Position numbers and translations under genes: made by a program. The notes under the pieces were generated by a model. It was not told the DNA's origin and made no database searches. It saw only the letters and a program-made list of their open reading frames with translations. From Roseivirga sp. BDSF3-8 (GTDB lineage Bacteria; Bacteroidota; Bacteroidia; Cytophagales; Cyclobacteriaceae), in contig NZ_JBGNFV010000001.1 of NCBI RefSeq assembly GCF_041449215.1, positions 62,001-126,000 of the forward strand: 64,000 nt of DNA, in the 5' to 3' direction. Shown here piece after piece: positions 51,201 through 58,814 of the stretch (positions within the stretch are counted from its first letter, which is position 1; every line of letters begins with the position of its first letter).

Positions 51201-54200
51201 AGACTTTCGTAACGTGCCAGCAGGGCATTATATGCACACTGGATCATTTCCCGGTCTATATTTCCTGCCAGTTGGTAGGCTCCTGGGATATTGTAGGATA
51301 TATTTCCTTCCTCAAACTGACTGAGCACCCATAACCTGTGCTGTGAAGGTGTGGCACGGTAGCGTTCCTTTTTAGGAGCTGCCTCAATATTACTACTGTC
51401 TCTGGACACTAGCCGGGGGGCGATGACCTTAATAGTAGGATACTGAAATAGGTCCCTAACTTCCATAGAAAGCCCTAATGACTGCTGTACCTTATTTACC
51501 AGCCGCACGGCCCTGAGACTGTGGCCTCCTAACTCAAAGAAGCTATCGGTTATACCAACGCCTTCTACATTAAGAACTTCTTCCCAAATCTGAACCAGTT
51601 CAGCTTCAAGCTTACTGCGCGGAGTTTCATATTGTCGTACTACTACATCTTCTGAACTTACTGCCGGTAATGCTTTCTTATCCACCTTACCGTTAGCAGT
51701 CATAGGAATAGCCTCCAGATCTATAAAGTAGGCAGGAACCATGTAGGCGGGCAGTTTGCTGCTCAGGTAATCCTTTACCTCTGCTTTATCCAGGTCGTCG
51801 GATACTACTAAATAGGCTATAAGGCTTGCTTCTGAGTGCTCTGTCCGAACGACAACTACGGCTTCATTCACCCCTGGGTGGGATAAAAGGGTATGCTCAA
51901 TCTCGCCTAGTTCTATGCGATGTCCTCGTACCTTGACCTGGTCATCTATACGGCCCTGGTACTCCAGTATAGTACCCGGCAGCCAGCGGCACAGGTCGCC
52001 GGTTTTGTACAGTCTTTCCCCAGGATTGAAAGGACTGGCTATAAACTTCTCCCCCGTTAGCTCCTCACGGTTCAGGTAACCACGGGCAAGTCCACTGCCC
52101 CCAAGATAAAGCTGTCCGCTTACCCCTACCGGCTGAAGCTGCATGGCTTCTGAAAGTACGTAAGCCTGCGTATTGCTCACCGGTCGGCCTATCGGTACAG
52201 TAGTATCGTAGGTGCCATCCAGGCGGTAACTAGTACTGTAGGTCGTGTCTTCCGACGGACCGTACAAATTACGTACCTCTATGCCGGAATCTTTTAAGTG
52301 GTCGGCTATGCTTAGCGGAAAAGGCTCCCCGGCAAGGTTTATCGCCACGATGTTTTGCAAATCCAGACCGGTCTGCAACAGGCTGTGCATTACGCTGGGA
52401 ACGGTATTGATCAAAACCGCCCTGTCTTCGGACAGATGCCCGGCAATGGAAAGGCCGTCCTTCAGTATTCTGACTTTCTTACCGGTAATAAGAGGGTAGA
52501 ATAATTCGAACACCGACAGATCAAAGCAATGGGAGGTTACGGCGTAAACCGTCTCGGCGCCTGTCCGGCTAAATTCTTTTACCGCCCAGTGCAGCAAGGC
52601 GACTACATTCCTATGCTCGATCATCACGCCTTTGGGCTGGCCCGTAGAGCCGGAAGTATACAGGACGTAGGCCAGATCGCCGGGACTAATAGTCTTGCCG
52701 GGATGTACTGAAGACGGGGAAGAAGCATGAAAGTCATTCAGAAGGCTCTGGTCTATCGTAAGTTTGCGGTTGCTGTCTGCCTCCATAAAGGCGATGCGTG
52801 ACTCGGGGTAGTTAGGATCGATAGGCACATACGCCGCACCTGTTTTCAGTACGGCCAGCAGGGAAATGAGAAGCCACTCGCTGCGCTCAAGCTTTACGCC
52901 TACCAGGTCTTCGGAAACTAAACCGTACTCAGTAATCAGGTAACGGGCCAGTCGGTTGGACGCTTCGTCCAGTTCCCGGTAGGTCAGAGCACGCTCTTCG
53001 GCTAAAACGGCCACAGCTTCAGGGCTCTTGCCTGCCTGAGCATGGAACAGGCTTAGCAAAGTATCCTCTGCAGGGTAGTCCACCGTAGTGCGGTTAAACT
53101 CATCAAGCAACTGCTGCTCTTCAGACTGGCTAAGCAAGTTAATATCTGAAATTTCACGGCTGGGTACATTCATACCTCCTAGCAACATGTTTTCCAAATG
53201 TGCAGGCAGCCGCTCTATAAAGGATGCACTATAGATATCTGAATTGTAGGTAAGGCGAAGAGTAAGGCCTTCTTTTTCTGTAAACGCAAAAGAAATATCG
53301 AACTGTGCCGTGTCCTGCGGTATATCGTATGGAGATATGAAAACTGCTCCGGCTCTCTCGTAATCAAATGCATTAAGCTGTTGCTGATTATGCAGTACGA
53401 CCAAAACATCGAATAAAGGTGACCGGGAAGTATCCCGTACAATAGACAACTCATCTACCAATTGGTCAAAAGGGTACCGCTGATAAGCATATGCATCAAA
53501 CAGGACCTTCTTCTCCTTTTCAATAAGGCTTGAAAAGGTTTCTCTTTCCTGGATTCGGGTACGAACAGCCAGGGTATTGAGGTAAAGTCCGATCTGATTT
53601 TCAAGGTCGGGATGTTCTCTGCCGGCTATGGGTGTACCCAGTACAATATCATTCTGGTTGCTATACCTGGAGAGCAGGGCATTGATACCTGACATCAGCA
53701 CCGTGAACAAGGTGACCTGGTTTTTTTTTGCAAAGCCTTTTAATTGCGACAAAAAGGCCTGGGAATAATGAAAGACTATCTCTTTTCCCGCACTTGTTCT
53801 GACGGTTGGCCTTTTATTCTTACCCGGCAATTCCAGAACGGGTACTTCATCATTAAATTGGTTAAGCCAGTATGACCTTGCTTCTTTCTGGGTATCTGAC
53901 TGGTTTTGGTTGTCCAGCCAGGCGGTATAGTCTTTATACTGTATGGGTAACTCCGGAAGGGAGATTTTCTTTGTCTGCTGAAGCTGCCCGTAAGCCGAAA
54001 ACACTTCTTTGATAAATACTTCCAAAGACCATCCGTCACCGATAATATGGTGCATGATCAGGGCCAGGAGGTGTTTGTCATCTTCTGCTTTTATGATATA
54101 CACCCGGAACAGGCCGGCAGCCGCAGAAAGGTCAAATGCTTCCTGGCGGGCTGTAGTGATGAAGTCACTGGCTGTTTTATAAGGGTATTGGGTGGTAGAA

Positions 54201-56899
54201 AAGTCCAGTACCTTCAGACTGGTCTCAAATTTTTCTGCAGGCACGACGTACTGTCTCAACTGATTGTCAGCGTCAAGTCTGAACCCTGTACGCAGTATCT
54301 CATGCCGGGCTATCACATGACGAAGTGCCGCTTCCAGTTGTTCGATATTAAGGTTACCCTCCAGGCTCAGAGCTCCGGAAATGTGATAGGCTTTACTGCT
54401 ATCGCCTAATTGACTCAGGGCATATAGTCTCCGCTGACCCGGCGTGACAGGGTAGGTTGCTTGATCGGATAGAATTGGGATGGCACTAAATACATCTTTA
54501 TCAGCCTTATTCGAGAAGTATCTGATGGTAGGATTTACATAAAATGCATTGAAGGAAATACTTATTCCCAACTGACGCTGCATACTATTGATCACCTGGC
54601 GAATCATCAGACTATGACCGCCTAATTCAAAGAAGTTATCAGTGGTACCAAAACGGTCCGTACCAAGCACCTCCTGCCAAATGGCATGAATCCCCCGTTC
54701 CACTTCGTTTACGGGAGCGACGATTTCGCCGGTGCCTGTTTTTTTGCCGGCCATCACTGACAGAGCCTTACGGTCGACCTTACCATTGGGCGTGAGCGGA
54801 ATACTTTCCAGCTTCAGGAAGGCGTTAGGTAGCATATAAGCAGGTAACTTACCTGCTACAAATACCCTTAAAGCCTCATGCTCAATATCCTTACGACTTA
54901 CGTAAAAGGCTGTGAGAGCAGGGCCGGTATTTTTTTCTATAATTTCGACGACGACTTCGTTGATAGCTTCTGAAAAGCCGGAAATGGCATTTTCTATTTC
55001 CCCTAATTCAATCCGGTAGCCTCTGAGCTTTACCTGATTATCTTTTCTACCCAGGAAGGTGATATTGCCGTCCGGCATCCAAAGGGCAAGATCACCGGTG
55101 TCATACATACGTTCACCTTTACGGAAGGGATTTTCCAGGAATTTTTCAGCAGTAAGCTCCGGTTTATTCAGGTACCCGGCTGCCACACCGGCTCCGGCCA
55201 GGTAAAGTTTACCAGGCATCCCCGGAGGAATGGGCTGGAGGTTATCATCCAGGATATAAGCACGGGTGCCGCGTATGGGCCGGCCAATGGGCACATTGAT
55301 ATAAGTCTGCCCGGATACACGGTATACTGTGCTGTACGTAGTGTCCTCAGATGGGCCGTACAGGTTTCTGACCTGGGGTATATTGGCTACCAGCCTGGCT
55401 GCCAGATCGGCAGGAAACGGCTCACCCGCAAGGTTAAGTACATTTACATTACTTAGGATAGCTTCACCCTTATCAGTGATAAGCTTTCTTATAACAGAAG
55501 GCACCGTATTCAGCAGGATGTGGCTATCACTCTTCATGTAGATAGGAATATCCAAGGCATTTTTTAGTACGCGGATAGTGGATCCTACAGAAAGGGTATA
55601 AAATATCTCAAAAACAGAAAGGTCAAAACAATGAGAGGTAGCAGCATAAACGGTTTTAAATGAGGCGTTGTCAAACTCTTCCCAAGCCCACTGCATGAAA
55701 GCCATTGCATTGCTATGAGTGATCATTACTCCTTTAGGCTGACCAGTTGTACCGGATGTATATATCAGGTAAGCGATGTCATCTCCCGCCCTGTAAATAG
55801 TAGGATTATGCTTATCATAAGTATCCCGGACTGACAGGAAGTGATCAATAAACGGTTGATCTATAATAACCTTGCTCTGACTGTCTTCTTCCAGATAGGC
55901 TACCCGCTCCTGGGGATATGCAGTATCTATGGGGACATAGGCAGCCCCTGCTTTCAGCACGGCCAGTAGGGAAATGATGAGATGCTGGCTCCGGTCCAGC
56001 TTCACTCCCACAAAGTCACCAGGCTGAACCTGGTATTTATGAATAAGGCAAGTGGCAAGCTGATTAGCTTGGTGATTTATTTCTTTGTAGGTAAATCTTT
56101 GCTCGCCGAATACGATGGCCGTTACTGCAGGGGCGTCAGTTGCCTGCTTTTCGAACAGTTGAATTATAGTGCCGGAAGGGACTGATCCAGTTAGAGGCGC
56201 ATGCTGATTAAAATGCTCCACAACAGTGTCAAACTCACGTTCAGTAAGTAATGAGGCGGTTGCAAGGAGTGAGTTAAGGTATGAATCCAAATTACGGATC
56301 ATACGCGAAAACATAAGTAAGAAGTGCTCAGCTTTAAATTTATCTACAAAATACGACGAATAGGACAATTGAAGATATATGCCATTTTCCCCTGATTTAC
56401 AGACCGCAAGTGCAAAAGGGTTTATGCTTTTAAGCAGATCCTGGCTAAATATGAGGGCGTAGGGGGTATAATAGTTAAAGGACTCCAGGTTTAATCTCTT
56501 AAGTTCTTCATCATCGTAGTTTGCGTGCCTGTATACTTCCTGTATTTCGGCCTTGGTAGTCTGCAGGCTGTCTTTAAGCGTGTGATCTGACAAGCTGTGC
56601 GTATTAATCAGCAAAGGCTTGCCATCCTTAATAGCTGAGCACGATGAAAATATCGCTTCCGGTCCCTCGAAGTATCGCTGCAGAAGGGCATTATAGATTG
56701 CCATGCATACTGTATAAATTACGATGTCCTTTCCGGAAGTGACGTTATTGAAGGAGGCGCAGTCCTCACCTTTAACCAGCAGCCTTTTGTCAATACGGGG
56801 TACGGTTAGGTCGAATTCATATACTTCTTTATCCCTAACTTTCTCCTTCCAGTAATAGGAAATGATCTTATCTTCACTATCGGACATATCGGAACACAT
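48221..56899 (-). CDS. NRPS, three modules with truncated starter condensation domain (C*-A-T-C-A-T-C-A-T)
   Basis: First gene of the operon, 2,892 residues. It has no TubC docking domain. Residues 1-235 look like only the C-terminal half of a condensation domain, without HHxxxDG, as seen in some NRPS loading modules. Then A-T (TSGTTGQPKG near 383; carrier GGHSL near 760), C-A-T (HHIIGDG near 951; carrier near 1793) and C-A-T (HHIISDG near 1980; carrier near 2822). All three adenylation domains read DLFNNALTYK, a published Ala code (for example microcystin synthetase). The second and third adenylation cores are identical over 1,237 bp. The protein ends in NTEVWEI, a probable docking tail for the next NRPS. 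Two Met codons five residues apart (56,899 and 56,887) could both be the start; nothing decides between them. No clear promoter was found upstream. Confidence 0.95.
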   Translation of the reverse strand: MCSDMSDSEDKIISYYWKEKVRDKEVYEFDLTVPRIDKRLLVKGEDCASFNNVTSGKDIVIYTVCMAIYNALLQRYFEGPEAIFSSCSAIKDGKPLLINTHSLSDHTLKDSLQTTKAEIQEVYRHANYDDEELKRLNLESFNYYTPYALIFSQDLLKSINPFALAVCKSGENGIYLQLSYSSYFVDKFKAEHFLLMFSRMIRNLDSYLNSLLATASLLTEREFDTVVEHFNQHAPLTGSVPSGTIIQLFEKQATDAPAVTAIVFGEQRFTYKEINHQANQLATCLIHKYQVQPGDFVGVKLDRSQHLIISLLAVLKAGAAYVPIDTAYPQERVAYLEEDSQSKVIIDQPFIDHFLSVRDTYDKHNPTIYRAGDDIAYLIYTSGTTGQPKGVMITHSNAMAFMQWAWEEFDNASFKTVYAATSHCFDLSVFEIFYTLSVGSTIRVLKNALDIPIYMKSDSHILLNTVPSVIRKLITDKGEAILSNVNVLNLAGEPFPADLAARLVANIPQVRNLYGPSEDTTYSTVYRVSGQTYINVPIGRPIRGTRAYILDDNLQPIPPGMPGKLYLAGAGVAAGYLNKPELTAEKFLENPFRKGERMYDTGDLALWMPDGNITFLGRKDNQVKLRGYRIELGEIENAISGFSEAINEVVVEIIEKNTGPALTAFYVSRKDIEHEALRVFVAGKLPAYMLPNAFLKLESIPLTPNGKVDRKALSVMAGKKTGTGEIVAPVNEVERGIHAIWQEVLGTDRFGTTDNFFELGGHSLMIRQVINSMQRQLGISISFNAFYVNPTIRYFSNKADKDVFSAIPILSDQATYPVTPGQRRLYALSQLGDSSKAYHISGALSLEGNLNIEQLEAALRHVIARHEILRTGFRLDADNQLRQYVVPAEKFETSLKVLDFSTTQYPYKTASDFITTARQEAFDLSAAAGLFRVYIIKAEDDKHLLALIMHHIIGDGWSLEVFIKEVFSAYGQLQQTKKISLPELPIQYKDYTAWLDNQNQSDTQKEARSYWLNQFNDEVPVLELPGKNKRPTVRTSAGKEIVFHYSQAFLSQLKGFAKKNQVTLFTVLMSGINALLSRYSNQNDIVLGTPIAGREHPDLENQIGLYLNTLAVRTRIQERETFSSLIEKEKKVLFDAYAYQRYPFDQLVDELSIVRDTSRSPLFDVLVVLHNQQQLNAFDYERAGAVFISPYDIPQDTAQFDISFAFTEKEGLTLRLTYNSDIYSASFIERLPAHLENMLLGGMNVPSREISDINLLSQSEEQQLLDEFNRTTVDYPAEDTLLSLFHAQAGKSPEAVAVLAEERALTYRELDEASNRLARYLITEYGLVSEDLVGVKLERSEWLLISLLAVLKTGAAYVPIDPNYPESRIAFMEADSNRKLTIDQSLLNDFHASSPSSVHPGKTISPGDLAYVLYTSGSTGQPKGVMIEHRNVVALLHWAVKEFSRTGAETVYAVTSHCFDLSVFELFYPLITGKKVRILKDGLSIAGHLSEDRAVLINTVPSVMHSLLQTGLDLQNIVAINLAGEPFPLSIADHLKDSGIEVRNLYGPSEDTTYSTSYRLDGTYDTTVPIGRPVSNTQAYVLSEAMQLQPVGVSGQLYLGGSGLARGYLNREELTGEKFIASPFNPGERLYKTGDLCRWLPGTILEYQGRIDDQVKVRGHRIELGEIEHTLLSHPGVNEAVVVVRTEHSEASLIAYLVVSDDLDKAEVKDYLSSKLPAYMVPAYFIDLEAIPMTANGKVDKKALPAVSSEDVVVRQYETPRSKLEAELVQIWEEVLNVEGVGITDSFFELGGHSLRAVRLVNKVQQSLGLSMEVRDLFQYPTIKVIAPRLVSRDSSNIEAAPKKERYRATPSQHRLWVLSQFEEGNISYNIPGAYQLAGNIDREMIQCAYNALLARYESLRTSFREEKGVLYQYISGTEEINSDIAYYDLRENYATEESVTPLLNKIYRHTFELSQAPLFKVALIRTHSDEYLMVFNIHHIISDGWSMEILVKEFSHLYTGMVRDAQPALPELQIQFRDYSEWLLSEARQAELNESEKYWTQQFSGDLPVLELPSFQARPQVKTYKGSSYTHSFSSSLTRLLHDFGHKQKASLFMLLMSGINGLFSRYTNTEDIIIGTPVAGRDHVELENQVGLFLNTLAIRTRFDKNANFAGLLDIQKKTLLDAYAHQQYSFDKLVAHLDLQRDTSRSALFDVLVVLQNQQGLLGQNEISEGEISMTPYRDYTRTVSQFDISLIFSEKEGCLSLYLEYNTDIYSADFIRQLAMHLEGFLVAGIENPEQPIATINYLGQSEEQQLLDEFNRTTVDYPAEDTLLSLFHAQAGKSPEAVAVLAEERALTYRELDEASNRLARYLITEYGLVSEDLVGVKLERSEWLLISLLAVLKTGAAYVPIDPNYPESRIAFMEADSNRKLTIDQSLLNDFHASSPSSVHPGKTISPGDLAYVLYTSGSTGQPKGVMIEHRNVVALLHWAVKEFSRTGAETVYAVTSHCFDLSVFELFYPLITGKKVRILKDGLSIAGHLSEDRAVLINTVPSVMHSLLQTGLDLQNIVAINLAGEPFPLSIADHLKDSGIEVRNLYGPSEDTTYSTSYRLDGTYDTTVPIGRPVSNTQAYVLSEAMQLQPVGVSGQLYLGGSGLARGYLNREELTGEKFIASPFNPGERLYKTGDLCRWLPGTILEYQGRIDDQVKVRGHRIELGEIEHIISLESAVSKVVVTVHKEEAGHNLAAYIVSTDQLDKTALKTRLAASLPGYMVPAYYVKVDTIPVTANGKVDRKALPEITQDDLLVNEYIAPSTSIETTLAEMWKKVLQVDKVGVMDDFFELGGHSLHITRMLYEINAIFDIKLEIKHVFAARNISTLAQLIENEVAFNEVITGSESKVESAEESQNTEVWEI
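48801..50037 (-). repeat. 1,237-bp adenylation-core repeat, copy in module 3 of the first NRPS
   Basis: Matches 51,894-53,130 at an offset of 3,093 bp without a difference that I could find. It covers the linker just before the adenylation domain through motif A8 (RGHRIELGEIEH), after which both the DNA and the protein diverge sharply. Confidence 0.9.
51894..53130 (-). repeat. 1,237-bp adenylation-core repeat, copy in module 2 of the first NRPS
   Basis: Partner of the copy at 48,801-50,037. The flanking condensation and carrier domains of modules 2 and 3 are only ordinarily similar, so the identity is confined to the substrate-selecting core. Confidence 0.9.
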
Positions 56900-57678
56900 T
56901 AAGCCGGATAATGGTAGAATTGGTACAATAACACGTACGGCTTATTGAAATAGAAAAACTAACTTGATTTTTAGCAGTCTGCAGAGGCCTTAATAAGGGG
57001 ATAAATATAAAACCTGCCAGCCGTGAGGCTCCCTGTTCCAATTCTCCTATCAGGAACGTACAGAAAGGTCTGTTTCGGGGAAAAACTTACCTGCCAGCCA
57101 GTTCTGTAGTAAGGTTATTTTGGATTAAATCTGTGAACTAGATACAGCTTCGCTAAGCAGAGTCACAGGTGAATATTACTCAACCACTAATCGCTTTAAA
57201 GCTAAGACCATCATTGGTGAAAACCAATTTTTTTGGTGTGATTCTATTAGACTTTCCTATTCATAGCGAGGGTGCATCCTACACTTTACATCGAATAAAA
57301 ACCCTGGAAAAGCCTCACTTATTTGAAAATGATTTTCCACAAATAAATATATTAAATTAGCCGCATGTTCAAAATAAAAACATCTAAAAGGACAGGTAAA
57401 ACACTCAGTAAATCAACTATTGATGCATTTTGCAAAATTAGACTTTTTATCATTTTATTAAATGATAAAAAGTCAATGTAACCTTATTCACACATTGATA
57501 AAATTGTAAATTTTTGTATTTAACCTTAAAAGGCTCTTTTTTTACTCGGTAGATTTGAGGAATAGCTGGGAAGTCGAAATTAATTAGATTATGCTTTCCT
57601 TGAGCACGAGTTGTAGGCTTCTCCAGAAATCAAACTGTTTAATAGTAGAGAAATAGTGTTTATTTTGAGCAGTCCATT
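56900..57678. other. Intergenic region upstream of the NRPS operon
   Basis: No convincing gene. It must hold the promoter for the minus-strand operon, but I see no clean TTTG / TAnnTTTG pair on that strand; a TAGTTTTT near 56,957 is the closest -7-like match and lacks a -33 partner. The right half is strongly AT-rich and contains a perfect palindrome at 57,441-57,474. An open frame at 57,169-57,360 has no recognisable features. Confidence 0.6.
57441..57474. other. Perfect 14-bp AT-rich inverted repeat (hairpin)
   Basis: GACTTTTTATCATT is followed by a 6-nt loop and its exact reverse complement. There is no long T-tract directly after the stem on either strand, so it is not a textbook terminator. 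It could be a regulatory hairpin, a protein-binding palindrome or a mobile-element remnant. Confidence 0.6.
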
Positions 57679-57860
57679 ATGAGAAAAAGCAAGTTTTCAC
57701 CGCAGAGGTCCGCCAATATTCTAGAGGAGTTTGACCAAGGAAAAAGTGTGGAGGAGACTAGTCGAGCCTTTGGAGTAAGTAAGCCTACTTTTTATAAGTG
57801 GCGGAATGCTACGCTGACTTGATTGGCCGGGAATTGATGCGCCTCAAGGAACTTGGTTAG
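57679..57860 (+). pseudogene. Frameshifted remnant of an IS3-family OrfA transposase
   Basis: ATG at 57,679 opens a 47-residue frame with the start of an IS3-family (IS407-like) OrfA helix-turn-helix: MRKSKFSPQ, GKSVEE and GVSKPTFYKW. It stops at TGA soon after FYKW. A one-base frame change near 57,808 restores YADLIGRELMRLKEL, the expected continuation, before a TAG at 57,860. No OrfB follows and no terminal inverted repeats were recognised. It is a dead fragment. Confidence 0.75.
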
Positions 57861-57925
57861 CACTCCCCATTTACTTGGTTAGTCTTAGTTAAATTAGGCC
57901 GCCAGTCTGAACAACTCGACAGGTT

Positions 57926-58102
57926 TTATTCTGCCAATATCCTAATGCCTTCTTTTTTGATAAACTTATTAATCCCCTTGAATTGGGTTAGTCCATCCTC
58001 TGCCGGATGTATAGAGACTGGTGCATAAAGTGAGTCATTAAGCAGTAAAGTAACTAACTTAAAGACACGATGAAGGATAAGAAAGAAGATTTCGATTACG
58101 AG
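57926..58102 (-). other. Minus-strand open frame without a start codon, possible gene-end remnant
   Basis: An open frame of about 55 codons ends at a TAA (57,926-57,928) with a coding-like C-terminus (DGLTQFKGINKFIKK, then IRILAE). There is no plausible start codon and an in-frame stop lies just upstream. It may be the tail of a decayed gene, or chance. I do not recognise the family. Confidence 0.25.
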
Positions 58103-58186
58103 TCATTCAAGCAAAAGTCTCGCGGAAAAACTGATATAAGAGGGATATTGGGGTGTTCCTGTTCCCTCTTTTATGAGAGTTCATAA
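58070..58186 (+). pseudogene. Possible N-terminal remnant of an IS256-like transposase
   Basis: A 38-residue frame begins MKDKKEDFDYESFKQK, which resembles the first residues of IS256-family transposases found in Bacteroidetes. Similarity fades after about 16 residues and the frame stops. No downstream catalytic region is present. The match is short, so the family assignment is tentative. Confidence 0.35.
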
Positions 58187-58562
58187 GCCTCGCTTATTCC
58201 ATGGCCTCGGGCCTCTGGGCTGGATTAAATTTTAATAGCAACTTTATTATATTATAGGCTTATATAATAAACAGCCAACTTTGATGTAACCGTCCGTCCT
58301 TACCCTTTTATTTTTCCTGTAGGGCTTGAACCGTACTCCCTAGAACGCAAACCTGCCGGAAAAAGAACTACCAAACAATTTCAAAGCAGTTGGGTGTGAG
58401 CAATACCCGACTCTAGGAAAAACGGCATGTCTGAGTTGCGGGATGGTCAAGCGGGTATTCCGCTAATAAGTCGGAAACTCCTCGCTCCAGCTTGGTAATT
58501 GAAGTAAAATGATCTTAAACTAAGAAAGCAAACCTTGTTACCAAAGTCTGCTTTCTGTTCCG
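58187..58562. other. Intergenic, no intact gene; decayed mobile-element sequence
   Basis: No intact gene is visible. The left part is AT-rich with imperfect palindromes (near 58,183-58,197 and 58,240-58,270). The middle contains a helix-turn-helix-like fragment described separately. The right end leads into the 3' side of the tRNA-Arg gene. Confidence 0.5.
58351..58474 (+). pseudogene. Possible helix-turn-helix remnant of an IS630-like transposase
   Basis: Frame 58,351-58,416 reads RKKNYQTISKQLGVSNTRL and then a stop, resembling the N-terminal helix-turn-helix of IS630/Tc1-type transposases. A second frame from 58,418 reads NGMSELRDGQAGIPLIS, which could correspond to the following linker. 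The open stretches are very short, so this is a weak call. Confidence 0.3.
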
Positions 58563-58636
58563 TGATCCATTCAGGACTCGAACCTGAAACCTACTGCTTA
58601 GAAGGCAGTTGCTCTATCCAGTTGAGCTAATGGACC
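58563..58636 (-). tRNA. tRNA-Arg (anticodon TCT)
   Basis: A cloverleaf can be drawn on the minus strand. The 7-bp acceptor is GGTCCAT with ATGGATC (one G-T pair). The D-arm has AGCTCAACTGGATAGAGC, the anticodon loop CTTCTAA gives TCT, and the T-arm has GGTTCGAGTCC. The discriminator is A and no CCA is encoded. The length is 74 nt. Confidence 0.93.
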
Positions 58637-58672
58637 GATATATCAGGCAGCGCCCGATTTTTTTTGTGACTG

Positions 58673-58680
58673 CAAAGGTA
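58673..58680 (-). promoter_or_regulatory. Bacteroidetes -7 box upstream of tRNA-Arg
   Basis: TACCTTTG on the minus strand matches the Bacteroidetes -7 consensus TAnnTTTG and lies about 36 nt before the tRNA 5' end. A clear -33 TTTG at normal spacing was not seen. Confidence 0.5.
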
Positions 58681-58814
58681 AGAACTTTTCGGAACCATGA
58701 AATATAGTAGTAGGTTTTTTAATCAAAAAAGCCAATAAACATCAAATTCACGAAAGAAATAGGTAAATTCGTAAAATAGTAAAATCCCTCTTTGAGCCTA
58801 ATATAGACCGTCTT

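Noticed and set aside
1-56899. Epimerization or thioesterase domains in the NRPS genes
   Set aside because: Every carrier domain is followed by a condensation domain or the protein end; no second HHxxxDG domain after a carrier and no GxSxG thioesterase region was seen.
57169-57360. A 63-codon plus-strand open frame in the intergenic region
   Set aside because: No recognised motif, signal peptide or ribosome-binding context; AT-rich non-coding DNA explains it.
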